Assembly (NCBI RefSeq): GCF_945890115.1
Contig: NZ_CAMDCK010000020.1
Coordinates: 1 to 44,266, forward strand
Direction: 5' to 3'
Length of the DNA: 44,266 bases
Origin: Sphingorhabdus sp. EL138
Lineage (GTDB): Bacteria > Pseudomonadota > Alphaproteobacteria > Sphingomonadales > Sphingomonadaceae
A program made the position numbers and the translations under genes. Each line of letters opens with the position of its first letter. The first letter of the stretch is position 1. The notes below the pieces were generated by a model that saw only the letters and a program-made list of their open reading frames with translations, was not told where the DNA came from and ran no database searches. Shown in pieces: positions 33,912 through 42,368 of this stretch.

Positions 33912-35048
33912 TCAATAACCGCTCATCGTCGCCACGCGATCTGCGTGATAATAAGCGTCGCCGAAAAATTCGTTCAAGCTGCGGTCGCGCTTCATATATA
34001 GGCCGATGTCATATTCGTCAGTCATGCCGATACCGCCATGCATTTGCACGCCTTCTCGCACCGAAAGATTGCAGGCCAGCCCGGCCTTCGCTTTGGCTGC
34101 GGCGACATACAGTTCGGCCTTGGCATGGCCTTCGTCCATTAAAGATTGCGCCTTCAGCACGATCGAACGCGCGCCTTCCATTTCGCCATATAAATGCGCC
34201 GCGCGGTGTTGAAGCGCCTGAAATTCGCCAATGACGCGGTCGAATTGCTTGCGCGTCTTTAGATATTCAAAGGTCATGTCCATCGCGCCCGTGCCAACGC
34301 CCACCATTTCAGCAGCAGCACCCACGCGTCCAGCGTCGAGCATTTTGGAGAGCACGGCCCAGCCGCCATCGACTTCGCCGATGACGGCGTCGGCATCCAC
34401 CTGAACACCGTCAAGTTTTACATGCGCAGCAACAGCGGAATCAACAAGCCTTGCTGCCTCCATCGACAGGCCGGCGGCATCCTTGTCCACCGCGAACAAG
34501 GTCAAACCATCGGTTTCACCTGCCGCGCCAGCGGTGCGCGCCGCGACGATCAGCATGTCCGATGACGCGCCTTGCACGACAAATTGCTTTTGCCCCGTCA
34601 GCTTAAAGCCATTGCCGCTGCGTTCCGCAACGCAGGCGATTTTCTCCGGACGGTGCTTGACGCCTTCTTCAATCGCGATGCCGATCACGGTTTCGCCAGC
34701 CAATATGCCGGGGAACCAGCGGTCGCGCATCGCCTTGTCCGCCAACTTCAACGCCGCAACCGCCGCAACTGACGTGGTCAGGAAAGGCGAGGGTGACAGG
34801 TTGCGGCCAATTTCTTCAAGGACAATGCCAGCCTCAATCTGCCCCATGCCCATGCCGCCATCAGCCTCGGGGATGAGGATGCCCGTAAAGCCCATTTCGG
34901 CAAATTGCTTCCACAGGCCATGGCTAAAACCGTCCTTGCACCCCATGTCGCGGAACTTGCGGAAATGGGTAACGGGCGCTTCGCTAGCCATGAAATCCCG
35001 CGCGCTGTCGCGCAGCATATTCTGGTCGTCGTTTAAGGTCATTGCCAT
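33912..35048 (-). CDS. Acyl-CoA dehydrogenase family, probable non-catalytic partner subunit
   Basis: A 378-residue flavoenzyme of the FadE class. The N-terminal helical, middle beta and C-terminal helical domains are recognisable (G-F-T-G-I-L-I-P-E-A-D-G-G near 53; M-H-G-G-I-G-M-T-D-E-Y near 340). Where partners of this type carry a catalytic H-E-R, this protein reads D-A-G-R-V (near 240), and the E-G-G-T-S-E loop of the neighbour is absent. Together with the adjacent larger dehydrogenase this resembles heteromeric ChsE1/ChsE2-type enzymes. GGAGAGG lies 7 bases before the ATG. Confidence 0.85.
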   Translation of the reverse strand: MAMTLNDDQNMLRDSARDFMASEAPVTHFRKFRDMGCKDGFSHGLWKQFAEMGFTGILIPEADGGMGMGQIEAGIVLEEIGRNLSPSPFLTTSVAAVAALKLADKAMRDRWFPGILAGETVIGIAIEEGVKHRPEKIACVAERSGNGFKLTGQKQFVVQGASSDMLIVAARTAGAAGETDGLTLFAVDKDAAGLSMEAARLVDSAVAAHVKLDGVQVDADAVIGEVDGGWAVLSKMLDAGRVGAAAEMVGVGTGAMDMTFEYLKTRKQFDRVIGEFQALQHRAAHLYGEMEGARSIVLKAQSLMDEGHAKAELYVAAAKAKAGLACNLSVREGVQMHGGIGMTDEYDIGLYMKRDRSLNEFFGDAYYHADRVATMSGY

Positions 35049-35094
35049 GTTAAAGCCTCTCCAAATCTATCTCGTCATGCCGACGATTTATCCC

Positions 35095-35177
35095 GTCATT
35101 CCCGCGCAGGCGGGAAGCCAACCCCCGCGCCTTAAATTTAACCGGCACGAGTTGGCCCCCGCCTGCGCGGGGGTAAC
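35095..35177. repeat. GTCATTCCCGC repeat pair between the two dehydrogenases
   Basis: One copy at 35095-35125 and an inverted copy at 35151-35177 (GTTGGCCCCCGCCTGCGCGG) belong to the family seen before glnE. They would form a large stem in the mRNA joining the two dehydrogenases, and may tune their relative amounts. Confidence 0.8.
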
Positions 35178-35185
35178 GGTCGTGT

Positions 35186-36346
35186 TTAACCGCCCGGCAT
35201 CTCAAGGATGCGCTTCGACACGACGTTCAGCATCACTTCACTGGTGCCGCCCTCAATCGAGTTCGCCTTGGTCCGCAACCAATTACGCGCCTTCGACCCG
35301 CCATTGGCGCGCTCGCTTTCCCACTCAAGCGCTTGGCTGCCGCCAATCGACATCACCAACTCATTGCGTTTTTTGTTCAATTCGGTGCCGACATATTTCA
35401 TCAGGTTGGAATAAGCGGGGTGCGCCTTGCCCGTTTTCCATTCGTCCATGAAACGTTCGCCATGCGCACGGAAGGTCAGGTTATCGACATCGAACAAGGC
35501 CATTTGCGCGCGCAGCACAGGCTCTTCGGCCAAGGTCGCCTTCATCGCCGCGCCGATCGAGGTCACGCCGCCATCGCCGCCCATGCCCGAGATCATCTCG
35601 CGTTCATGGCCAAGTAGATATTTCGCCACATCCCAGCCGCGATTGATTTCGCCAACAATTTGATGCTTCGGCACAACAACATTGTCGAAAAATGTCTCAC
35701 AGAAAGGCGAATTGCCCGAAATCAGCTTGATGGGCTTGGTCGAAACACCGGGCGTTTCCATGTCGAACAACAGGAAGCTGATGCCGTGATATTTGTTGGT
35801 CTTGTCGGTGCGCACAAGGCAGAAAATCCAGTCCGCCTTGTCCGCATATGACGTCCAGATTTTCTGGCCATTGACGACCCAATGGTCGCCCTTATCCTCG
35901 CCAAAGGTCTGCATCGACACAAGATCGCTGCCTGAACCTGGCTCCGAATAGCCCTGACACCAACGGATTTCGCCGCGGGCGATTTGGCCCATATAATGTA
36001 TTTTTTGTTCTTCGGTGCCGAATTTCAGCAAGGCTGGCCCAAGCATCCAGATACCGAAGCTGTTGAGCGGCGAGCGACAGCCAAGCTTTGCCATTTCGTG
36101 ACGCAGTATTTTTGTTTCCTGCGCGGAAAGACCAGCGCCGCCATAAGCCTTGGGCCAATCAGGCACGGTGTAGCCCTTGGCGACGCAAGCTTCGAGCCAC
36201 AATTTTTGGGCTTCGGATTGGAACAGGAAATTGCGTCCACCCCAGCAGACGTCTTCGTCACCTTTGGCCGGTGTGCGCATTTCGGCGGGGCAGTTTTCCT
36301 CCAGCCAGGCGCGCGCCTCGGCACGGAATGTTTCAAGGTCGGACAT
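35186..36346 (-). CDS. Acyl-CoA dehydrogenase family, probable catalytic subunit
   Basis: A 386-residue acyl-CoA dehydrogenase. G-Y-S-E-P-G-S-G-S-D-L near 135 contacts FAD and substrate. L-L-G-H-E-R-E-M-I near 260 offers the catalytic Glu at the position used by isovaleryl- and long-chain enzymes. S-I-E-G-G-T-S-E-V near 365 is the FAD loop. The start at 36346 follows AGGAGAG; a longer frame to 36427 is rejected. It probably forms an alpha2beta2 enzyme with the next gene. It is divergent from the transporter operon. Confidence 0.92.
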   Translation of the reverse strand: MSDLETFRAEARAWLEENCPAEMRTPAKGDEDVCWGGRNFLFQSEAQKLWLEACVAKGYTVPDWPKAYGGAGLSAQETKILRHEMAKLGCRSPLNSFGIWMLGPALLKFGTEEQKIHYMGQIARGEIRWCQGYSEPGSGSDLVSMQTFGEDKGDHWVVNGQKIWTSYADKADWIFCLVRTDKTNKYHGISFLLFDMETPGVSTKPIKLISGNSPFCETFFDNVVVPKHQIVGEINRGWDVAKYLLGHEREMISGMGGDGGVTSIGAAMKATLAEEPVLRAQMALFDVDNLTFRAHGERFMDEWKTGKAHPAYSNLMKYVGTELNKKRNELVMSIGGSQALEWESERANGGSKARNWLRTKANSIEGGTSEVMLNVVSKRILEMPGG

Positions 36347-36451
36347 GAGGCTCTCCTGTTTAATTGCGTGATGAATTTTTGGGCGGTCACGCACCGAAAC
36401 GCAAGCCTTTATCGGTGAACGATGCATGCCGTAACGTCATTTGCATCTCGA

Positions 36452-36479
36452 TTGACAGACGAGGTCGCGGCCCTAGCAT
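36452..36479 (+). promoter_or_regulatory. Candidate promoter of the transporter-catabolic operon
   Basis: TTGACA (36452-36457), then TAGCAT (36474-36479) after 16 bases. It lies in the 211-base divergent gap and would yield a leader of about 20 bases before the small leader ORF. Confidence 0.45.
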
Positions 36480-36506
36480 AAGCGCGGGATATAGGAGAGA
36501 AACATC

Positions 36507-36551
36507 GTGCGATTCGCCGGAAAACATACCTTTTCGCGGTTTGTGATTTAA
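36507..36551 (+). CDS. 14-residue leader peptide ahead of the transporter
   Basis: GTG start with AGGAG 9 bases upstream; 14 codons ending TAA, then 6 bases to the transporter ATG in the same frame. The peptide reads M-R-F-A-G-K-H-T-F-S-R-F-V-I. The transporter itself has no Shine-Dalgarno, so its translation may depend on re-initiation after this ORF. It could also be a recently truncated N-terminus. Confidence 0.45.
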   Translation: MRFAGKHTFSRFVI

Positions 36552-36557
36552 TCCGAC

Positions 36558-37973
36558 ATGACATCAGTCGTCGCGCTTCCCCGATCGTTAAAAGTCATGC
36601 ACGGCCTCGGCTCAGTTGCTTATGGCGTCAAGGACAATGGCTTTTCAGTATTCTTGCTGATCTTCTATAATCAGGTGTTGGGAATCAATGCCGGTCTTGT
36701 TGGCACCGTCATCATGGCCGCGCTGATATTCGATGCCTTTGCCGACCCGATTATTGGCGAATTGTCCGACCGTACGCAAAGCAAATGGGGCAGGCGCCTG
36801 CCTTGGTTATATGCGGCGGCCATTCCGCTTGGCATCATCTGGCTGTTGCTGTGGCATCCCCCCGCAATGGGGCAGACGGGCACGATAATCTGGCTGTTCT
36901 GCACCGCCGTCTTGGCGCGCACATTCGTGGCAATGTGCGAGGTGCCGTCCATCGCCCTCGTGCCTGAACTTACCGGCGATTATGACGAACGCACACGGTT
37001 GATACGTTATCGGTTCCTATTTGGCTGGGCGGGCGGCTTGCTCATGCTCATTTTCGCTTATGGCATTTTCTTCACCGGCGAAAAGGGCGTGAGCGACCCT
37101 GCGGGATATGATGCTTATTCGGTCTGGGGCGCGCTAATGATGAGCGGCGCGGTGTTGATTTCCGCGCTTGGCCAGCATCGGCATGTGGCCAAGCAATCCC
37201 CCCCAGCGCCACGCGGTGCCGGCCTTGGCCATGCTTTTGCCGAGGTGAAAGCGACCTTATCGAACCGCGCCTTTCTATGGCTCGTGTCCGCCGCGCTGTT
37301 CGGGCTCATCAATCAAGGGATGACCTTTGCGCTCACCAATTATCAGCTCTCCTTTCTGTGGCAGCTGCAACAGATGGAAATGCTTTATTATGCGCTGACC
37401 CTATTCTCGACGGTCATCATTGCCTTCATCATCGTCCCATTTGTCTCCGCGCGACTGGGCAAGAAAAATGCGGCGATCCTGTTCGCGATTATCTCACTGA
37501 CCTTCACGGGCGTATTATACGGTAGCTGGCTGCTTGACCTTGTGCCCGGTGCGCCGTCGGACCCTTCGATCCTGTTCATGTTTGCGTTAATGACCATCGC
37601 CAATAGCGCGGCGGTAAGTATGATGATGCTGACATCCTCAATGATGGCCGATGTGGTTGAGGCATCGCAGCAGGAAACGGGCAGGCGTTCCGAAGGGCTG
37701 TTTTTCGCAGGCTATTTCTTCATGCAAAAATGCGCGGTTGGCATCGGCACCTTTGCCGCCGGAATGATCCTGAGCTTTGCCAATTTCCCGCAAGATGCGA
37801 AGCCGGGCGAAGTTGATGTCGCTGTCCTCGACGGGTTGGCGTTATATTATATGGGCGCAGTGGTGGGCTTTGGAATTATCGGCATTCTGATCCTGCGCCA
37901 TTTCCCGATTTCGCGCGAAAGTCACAATGAACGCTTGCGCGCCTTGAACACGGCGGCAGAGTCTGCCAGTTAA
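36558..37973 (+). CDS. MFS transporter, GPH (glycoside-pentoside-hexuronide) cation symporter type
   Basis: A 471-residue 12-helix inner-membrane transporter. The N-terminal G-L-G-S-V-A-Y-G-V-K-D-N-G-F-S-V-F and F-D-A-F-A-D-P-I-I-G-E-L-S-D-R-T are the GPH/MelB signature, with the cation-binding Asp region. Despite the family name, such proteins in sphingomonads often lie with acid or steroid catabolism genes, and the neighbours here are acyl-CoA enzymes, so an organic acid or terpenoid substrate is possible. It is the first full gene of the rightward operon. The next gene starts 32 bases on. Confidence 0.9.
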   Translation: MTSVVALPRSLKVMHGLGSVAYGVKDNGFSVFLLIFYNQVLGINAGLVGTVIMAALIFDAFADPIIGELSDRTQSKWGRRLPWLYAAAIPLGIIWLLLWHPPAMGQTGTIIWLFCTAVLARTFVAMCEVPSIALVPELTGDYDERTRLIRYRFLFGWAGGLLMLIFAYGIFFTGEKGVSDPAGYDAYSVWGALMMSGAVLISALGQHRHVAKQSPPAPRGAGLGHAFAEVKATLSNRAFLWLVSAALFGLINQGMTFALTNYQLSFLWQLQQMEMLYYALTLFSTVIIAFIIVPFVSARLGKKNAAILFAIISLTFTGVLYGSWLLDLVPGAPSDPSILFMFALMTIANSAAVSMMMLTSSMMADVVEASQQETGRRSEGLFFAGYFFMQKCAVGIGTFAAGMILSFANFPQDAKPGEVDVAVLDGLALYYMGAVVGFGIIGILILRHFPISRESHNERLRALNTAAESAS

Positions 37974-38005
37974 CCAGTCAATTAAATTTGAAAGAGGAAT
38001 GAGTC

Positions 38006-39289
38006 ATGGATTTCGATCTCAACGACAAGCAAACATACTGGCGGGACCGTATCCGCGACCATAATGAACGCTTCTTGCGTCCGCGCATCGCCGATTATTA
38101 TGCCGAACAGGCAGTGGGCGACCGTTGGAAAGTGCTTCAAGTCGTTGAAGAGGAAAAGGCGCGCGCGAAGGCCGCTGGCCTTTGGAACTTGTTCATGCCG
38201 CCAACGTCGGGCCGCGTGCATGTCGACGACAGCGTCCATTTTGATGGCCCCGGCCTCACCAACATGGAATATGCATTGTGCGCCGAAGAAATGGGCCGCA
38301 TCGGCTTTGCATCTGAAGTCTATAACTGTTCCGCACCCGACACCGGCAATATGGAAGTGTTCCTGCGTTACGGTACCGCAGAGCAAAAAGAAAAGTGGAT
38401 GATCCCGTTGATGAACGGCGAAATCCGTTCGGCATTCTTGATGACGGAGCCAGCCGTTGCGTCGTCGGATGCCACCAATATCGAAACTTCGATCCGCCGC
38501 GAAGGCGACGAATATGTCCTCAACGGCGTGAAATGGTGGTCATCAGGCGCAGGCGATCCGCGCTGCAAAATCGCGATTGTCATGGGCAAGACCGATTTCG
38601 AAGCCAAACGCCATGCGCAACAATCGATGGTGTTGATGGAACTTGATGCCCCCGGCGTTAACATTCTGCGTCACCTTCCCGTATTCGGATATGACGACGC
38701 GCCGCATGGTCATATGGAAATCGAATTGAAGGATGTCCGCATTCCGGCATCGAACATGTTGCTGGGCGAAGGTCGCGGGTTTGAGATCGCGCAAGGCCGC
38801 CTTGGACCAGGCCGCATCCACCATTGCATGCGCACCATTGGTACGGCGGAAGAGGCGCTGGAGAAAATGTGCAAGCGCCTGCAATCGCGCGTTGCCTTTG
38901 GCAAGACCGTTGCCGAACATAGCGTATGGGAAGAGCGCATTGCGCGTGCCCGTATCGACATTGAAATGACGCGTCTGCTGTGCCTGAAGGCTGCGGACAT
39001 GATGGACAAGGTCGGCAACAAGGCGGCGGCGGCAGAAATCGCGATGATCAAGGTGCAGGCCCCAAATATGGCGTTGAGCATCATCGACAATGCCATCCAA
39101 GCGCATGGCGGCGGCGGTGTGTCCGACGATTTCGGTCTCGCATCTGCTTGGGCGCATCAGCGCACCTTGCGTCTGGCCGATGGTCCCGACGAAGTGCACG
39201 CTCGCGCGATTGCCCGTATGGAGCTTGGCAAGCATGGAAGCCGCAGCAAAGACGGCCTGTCCAGCGGCGATATGGGGGCAACACGGTGA
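38006..39289 (+). CDS. Acyl-CoA dehydrogenase, ACAD10/ACAD11 (LvaC) type
   Basis: A 427-residue flavoenzyme. G-G (near 210) and [13 protein letters not shown] near 142 form the FAD/substrate region. The C-terminal [11 protein letters not shown] (near 390) is the mark of human ACAD10/ACAD11 and replaces the E-G-T-x-E/Q of ordinary members. In those proteins and in Pseudomonas LvaC, the enzyme acts on 4-phosphoacyl-CoA made by a kinase. The kinase gene lies two genes downstream. AGAGGAATGAG precedes the ATG. The stop overlaps the next start (GTGA). Confidence 0.92.
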   Translation: MDFDLNDKQTYWRDRIRDHNERFLRPRIADYYAEQAVGDRWKVLQVVEEEKARAKAAGLWNLFMPPTSGRVHVDDSVHFDGPGLTNMEYALCAEEMGRIGFASEVYNCSAPDTGNMEVFLRYGTAEQKEKWMIPLMNGEIRSAFLMTEPAVASSDATNIETSIRREGDEYVLNGVKWWSSGAGDPRCKIAIVMGKTDFEAKRHAQQSMVLMELDAPGVNILRHLPVFGYDDAPHGHMEIELKDVRIPASNMLLGEGRGFEIAQGRLGPGRIHHCMRTIGTAEEALEKMCKRLQSRVAFGKTVAEHSVWEERIARARIDIEMTRLLCLKAADMMDKVGNKAAAAEIAMIKVQAPNMALSIIDNAIQAHGGGGVSDDFGLASAWAHQRTLRLADGPDEVHARAIARMELGKHGSRSKDGLSSGDMGATR

Positions 39290-40374
39290 AGGCTGCCGTT
39301 CTAATCGAAGCGGGCAAACCGCTTCAGATTGAGCAGATCAACATTGCCAATCCCGGGCCGCATGAGGTGCTGATCCGCACCGCGGCCTGCGGGCTATGCC
39401 ATAGCGACCTGCACTTCATCGAAGGTACCTATCCGCATCCACTGCCCGCTATCCCAGGGCATGAGGCGGCGGGCATTGTTGAGGCTGTGGGCAGCGAAGT
39501 GCGCACCGTGAAGGTGGGTGACGCCGTTGTCACTTGTCTTTCGGCGTTTTGTGGCCATTGCGAATATTGCGTCACTGGACGCATGTCCTTGTGCCTTGGC
39601 GGCGACACACGGCGTAAAGCAGGTGAGGCTCCGCGTCTGACGCGGCCAGATGGCAGCATTGTCAACCAGATGCTGAACCTGTCGGCTTATGCCGAAATGA
39701 TGCTGGTGCACGAACATGCGTGCGTCGCAATCCATCCCGACATGCCTTTACCGCAAGCGTCCGTTATCGGCTGCGCCGTGACGACAGGGGCCGGCACGAT
39801 ATTCAACGCGTGCAAAGTAACGCCGGGCGAAACCGTGGCCGTGATCGGCTGCGGCGGTGTTGGTCTTGCGACTATCAATGCCGCGAAAATTGCTGGCGCT
39901 GGCCGCATCATTGCTGCTGACCCTATGCCGGAAAAACGTGCACTTGCAATGAAGCTGGGTGCGACCGATGTCATCGATCCCATGGATGCCGATGCAGCCA
40001 AGCAAATTCAGGAATTGACCAAGGGCGGCGTCGATCATGCGATTGAGGCTGTAGGTCGTCCTGCATCGGGCGAACTTGCGGTCAAGTCGCTGAAGCGCGG
40101 CGGAACGGCTACCATCTTGGGCATGATGCCGTTGCAGCATTCGGTTGGCCTATCCGCGATGGACCTATTGTCGGGCAAGAAACTGCAAGGCGCGATCATG
40201 GGCGGCAACCGCTTTCCGGTTGATATTCCGCGTCTGGTGGATTTTTATATGCGCGGGATGCTCGACCTCGACACCATCATTTCGGAAACCATTCCGTTGG
40301 AACGGATTAACGAAGGCTTTGACCAGATGAAGCGCGGTGACTCCGCCCGTTCGGTCATCGTTTTTGACCAATGA
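39286..40374 (+). CDS. Zinc-dependent alcohol dehydrogenase
   Basis: A 362-residue medium-chain dehydrogenase. Catalytic zinc ligands are C-G-L-C-H-S-D near 36 and G-H-E near 61. The structural zinc loop reads [15 protein letters not shown] near 86-100. The NAD Rossmann motif G-C-G-G-V-G-L is near 190. The GTG start at 39286 overlaps the ACAD stop by four bases; longer frames upstream lie inside ACAD. It ends with ATGA overlap to the kinase. It could oxidise an alcohol feeding the pathway or reduce an aldehyde product; the direction is unknown. Confidence 0.92.
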   Translation: MKAAVLIEAGKPLQIEQINIANPGPHEVLIRTAACGLCHSDLHFIEGTYPHPLPAIPGHEAAGIVEAVGSEVRTVKVGDAVVTCLSAFCGHCEYCVTGRMSLCLGGDTRRKAGEAPRLTRPDGSIVNQMLNLSAYAEMMLVHEHACVAIHPDMPLPQASVIGCAVTTGAGTIFNACKVTPGETVAVIGCGGVGLATINAAKIAGAGRIIAADPMPEKRALAMKLGATDVIDPMDADAAKQIQELTKGGVDHAIEAVGRPASGELAVKSLKRGGTATILGMMPLQHSVGLSAMDLLSGKKLQGAIMGGNRFPVDIPRLVDFYMRGMLDLDTIISETIPLERINEGFDQMKRGDSARSVIVFDQ

Positions 40375-41453
40375 GCGCATCCCCAACCCCGATTGATGCG
40401 CAGACGGCCTTTACCGGCACCGTTGCGCCGACCGGAGCCGACATCCTCGACGCCGATAAATTGGCGGCATGGATGTCGGATAATGTCGAAGGCTTTAAAG
40501 GCCCGGTCGAGATTCTGAAATTTGCAGGTGGGCAGTCAAACCCGACCTACCGGTTGAACGCGAAAAGCGGTTCCTACGTCCTACGCCGCAAGCCTTTTGG
40601 CGTGCTATTGCCTAGCGCGCATGCCGTTGACCGTGAATATAAAGTTATTGCTGGCCTCTATCCCACGGGCTTTCCGGTCGCCAAGCCCTTTGGCCTGTGC
40701 ACCGATGACAGTATCGCTGGGTCCATGTTTTACATCATGGACATGGTTGAGGGTCGCACTATTTGGGACGGCGCTATGCCGGGGTCAAACCCGCCTGAGC
40801 GCCGCGCCACTTATGAGGCGATGATTGATACCCTCGCGGCCTTGCACAATGTGGATGTCGAAAGCGCTGGCCTGTCCGATTTTGGTAAGCCCGGAAACTA
40901 TTTCGGACGGCAGGTCGAACGCTGGACGAAGCAATATCGCCTCGCCGAAACCGAAACCATGCCCGAAATGGAGCGGCTGATCGAATGGCTGCCCAAGACT
41001 TTGCCCGAACAAACGCGCACCAGTGTGGTGCATGGTGATTATCGCATCGACAATATGATCTTCGATGCAAAAGAGGCTAAGGTCATCGCGGTTCTGGATT
41101 GGGAATTGTCGACGCTGGGCGACCCACTGGCGGATTTCACCTATGCCGCAATGGCTTGGGTTACCCAAAATGAGGGCCGGTCGGGCATTATGGATTTGGA
41201 CCGCGCGAGCTTAGGTATTCCCGAACTTGACGCGATGGTGGAACGTTACTGCGCGGCAACGAACCGCGACGGCGTGCCAGACATGAACTGGTACTTTGCC
41301 TATAATTTTTTCCGGTTAGCCGGGATTATTCAGGGCATCAAGAAACGCGTCATCGACGGCACCGCAAGTTCATCCCATGCGCAAGCCATGGCCGAACGCG
41401 TGTTCCCGCTGGCCGAATCCGCCTGGAAATTCGCCGAAAAAGCCGGGGCGTAG
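40371..41453 (+). CDS. APH-fold phosphotransferase, ACAD11 N-terminal (LvaA) type
   Basis: A 360-residue kinase. F-A-G-G-Q-S-N-P-T-Y (near 47) is the glycine-rich loop. V-L-R-R-K-P-F-G (near 67) holds the ATP lysine. V-V-H-G-D-Y-R-I-D-N (near 220) is the catalytic loop, and V-L-D-W-E-L-S-T-L-G-D-P (near 242) the metal-binding Asp. The order and wording match the N-terminal half of human ACAD11. In LvaA and ACAD10/11 this domain phosphorylates the 4-hydroxyl of 4-hydroxyacyl-CoA. It is coupled to the alcohol dehydrogenase by a 4-base overlap. Confidence 0.92.
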   Translation: MSASPTPIDAQTAFTGTVAPTGADILDADKLAAWMSDNVEGFKGPVEILKFAGGQSNPTYRLNAKSGSYVLRRKPFGVLLPSAHAVDREYKVIAGLYPTGFPVAKPFGLCTDDSIAGSMFYIMDMVEGRTIWDGAMPGSNPPERRATYEAMIDTLAALHNVDVESAGLSDFGKPGNYFGRQVERWTKQYRLAETETMPEMERLIEWLPKTLPEQTRTSVVHGDYRIDNMIFDAKEAKVIAVLDWELSTLGDPLADFTYAAMAWVTQNEGRSGIMDLDRASLGIPELDAMVERYCAATNRDGVPDMNWYFAYNFFRLAGIIQGIKKRVIDGTASSSHAQAMAERVFPLAESAWKFAEKAGA

Positions 41454-41460
41454 AAATAAG

Positions 41461-41590
41461 TTCCTCTCCACTCGTGGGGAGGTGGCAGACCGCAGGGCTG
41501 ACGGAGGGGGTTCTCCGTTAGCATGATGTTAGAGTGGAGAGCCCCCTCCCCCATCCTACGGATGGTCCCCCTCCCCGCAAGCGGGGAGGA
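41461..41590. repeat. CTCCCC-family repeat block splitting the operon
   Basis: Words TGGGGAGGTGGCAG and CTGACGGAGGGGG near 41475, an inverted CCCCCTCC near 41543, and a final CTCCCCGCAAGCGGGGAG hairpin. The same words occur at 9492-9636. It fills the gap between the kinase and the first SDR and may attenuate transcription into the downstream genes. Confidence 0.8.
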
Positions 41591-41606
41591 ACTTGGAGTG
41601 AGAGAA

Positions 41607-42368
41607 ATGTCATTATTCGATATGACCGGTAAGGTCGCCATCATCACCGGTTCGTCACGCGGCATCGGGCAAGCGATTGCCCAAGAAATGGCCGGGCAAG
41701 GCGCAAAGGTTGCGATTTCCAGTCGGAATATCGAGGATTGCGAAGCAGTGGCTGCTGGCATCAATGCCAAGCATTCAGGCGCTGCGATTGCCGTGGCCTC
41801 AAGCCTCTCCTCCAAAGAGTCCTTGCAAAACCTAGTCGACGAAACCCGCAAGGCGTTTGGCAAAGTCGACGTTCTGGTCTGCAATGCGGCATCGAACCCG
41901 CATTATGGCCCGATGGCGACCATCACCGACGAGCAACTGCGCAAAACACTCGATCACAATATCGTCTCGCAGCATTGGCTGATCCAAATGGTCGTACCCG
42001 AAATGATCGAGCGGAAATCGGGATCCATCGTGATTGTGTCGTCCATCGGCGGCCTGCGCGGCTCACCGATCTTGGGCGCGTATGCAATCACCAAGGCGGC
42101 GGATATCCAGATGACCAAAAACCTCGCCCGGGAATATGGGCCGTATAATGTGCGCATCAACTCGATCGCACCGGGGCTAGTGAAAACCGATTTTGCCAAG
42201 GCATTGTGGGAGAATCCCGAAAATCTGAAAGCGTCCACCTCTGGCGCGGCATTGGGCCGCATCGGCGAGCCGCGCGAGATCGCTGGCGCTGCGGTGTATT
42301 TGGCATCCGACGCATCAAGCTTTATGACAGGGCAGACAATTGTCGTTGATGGGGGCGTCGTCGTATGA
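41607..42368 (+). CDS. Short-chain dehydrogenase, DHRS4-like
   Basis: A 253-residue classical [11 protein letters not shown] is near 15, C-N-A-A-S-N in place of N-N-A-G near 89, and Y-A-I-T-K near 157. The stretch I-V-I-V-S-S-I-G-G and the end [11 protein letters not shown] resemble human DHRS4, a carbonyl/retinal reductase. The start at 41607 is chosen because the frame upstream lies in the repeat. It is coupled by ATGA to the next SDR. LvaD of the levulinate pathway is also an SDR, so a 3- or 4-hydroxyacyl step is plausible. Confidence 0.92.
   Translation: MSLFDMTGKVAIITGSSRGIGQAIAQEMAGQGAKVAISSRNIEDCEAVAAGINAKHSGAAIAVASSLSSKESLQNLVDETRKAFGKVDVLVCNAASNPHYGPMATITDEQLRKTLDHNIVSQHWLIQMVVPEMIERKSGSIVIVSSIGGLRGSPILGAYAITKAADIQMTKNLAREYGPYNVRINSIAPGLVKTDFAKALWENPENLKASTSGAALGRIGEPREIAGAAVYLASDASSFMTGQTIVVDGGVVV

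Noticed and set aside
38980-39285. Upstream extension of the zinc alcohol dehydrogenase
   Set aside because: It lies wholly inside the acyl-CoA dehydrogenase in another frame; the GTG at 39286 gives the normal N-terminus.
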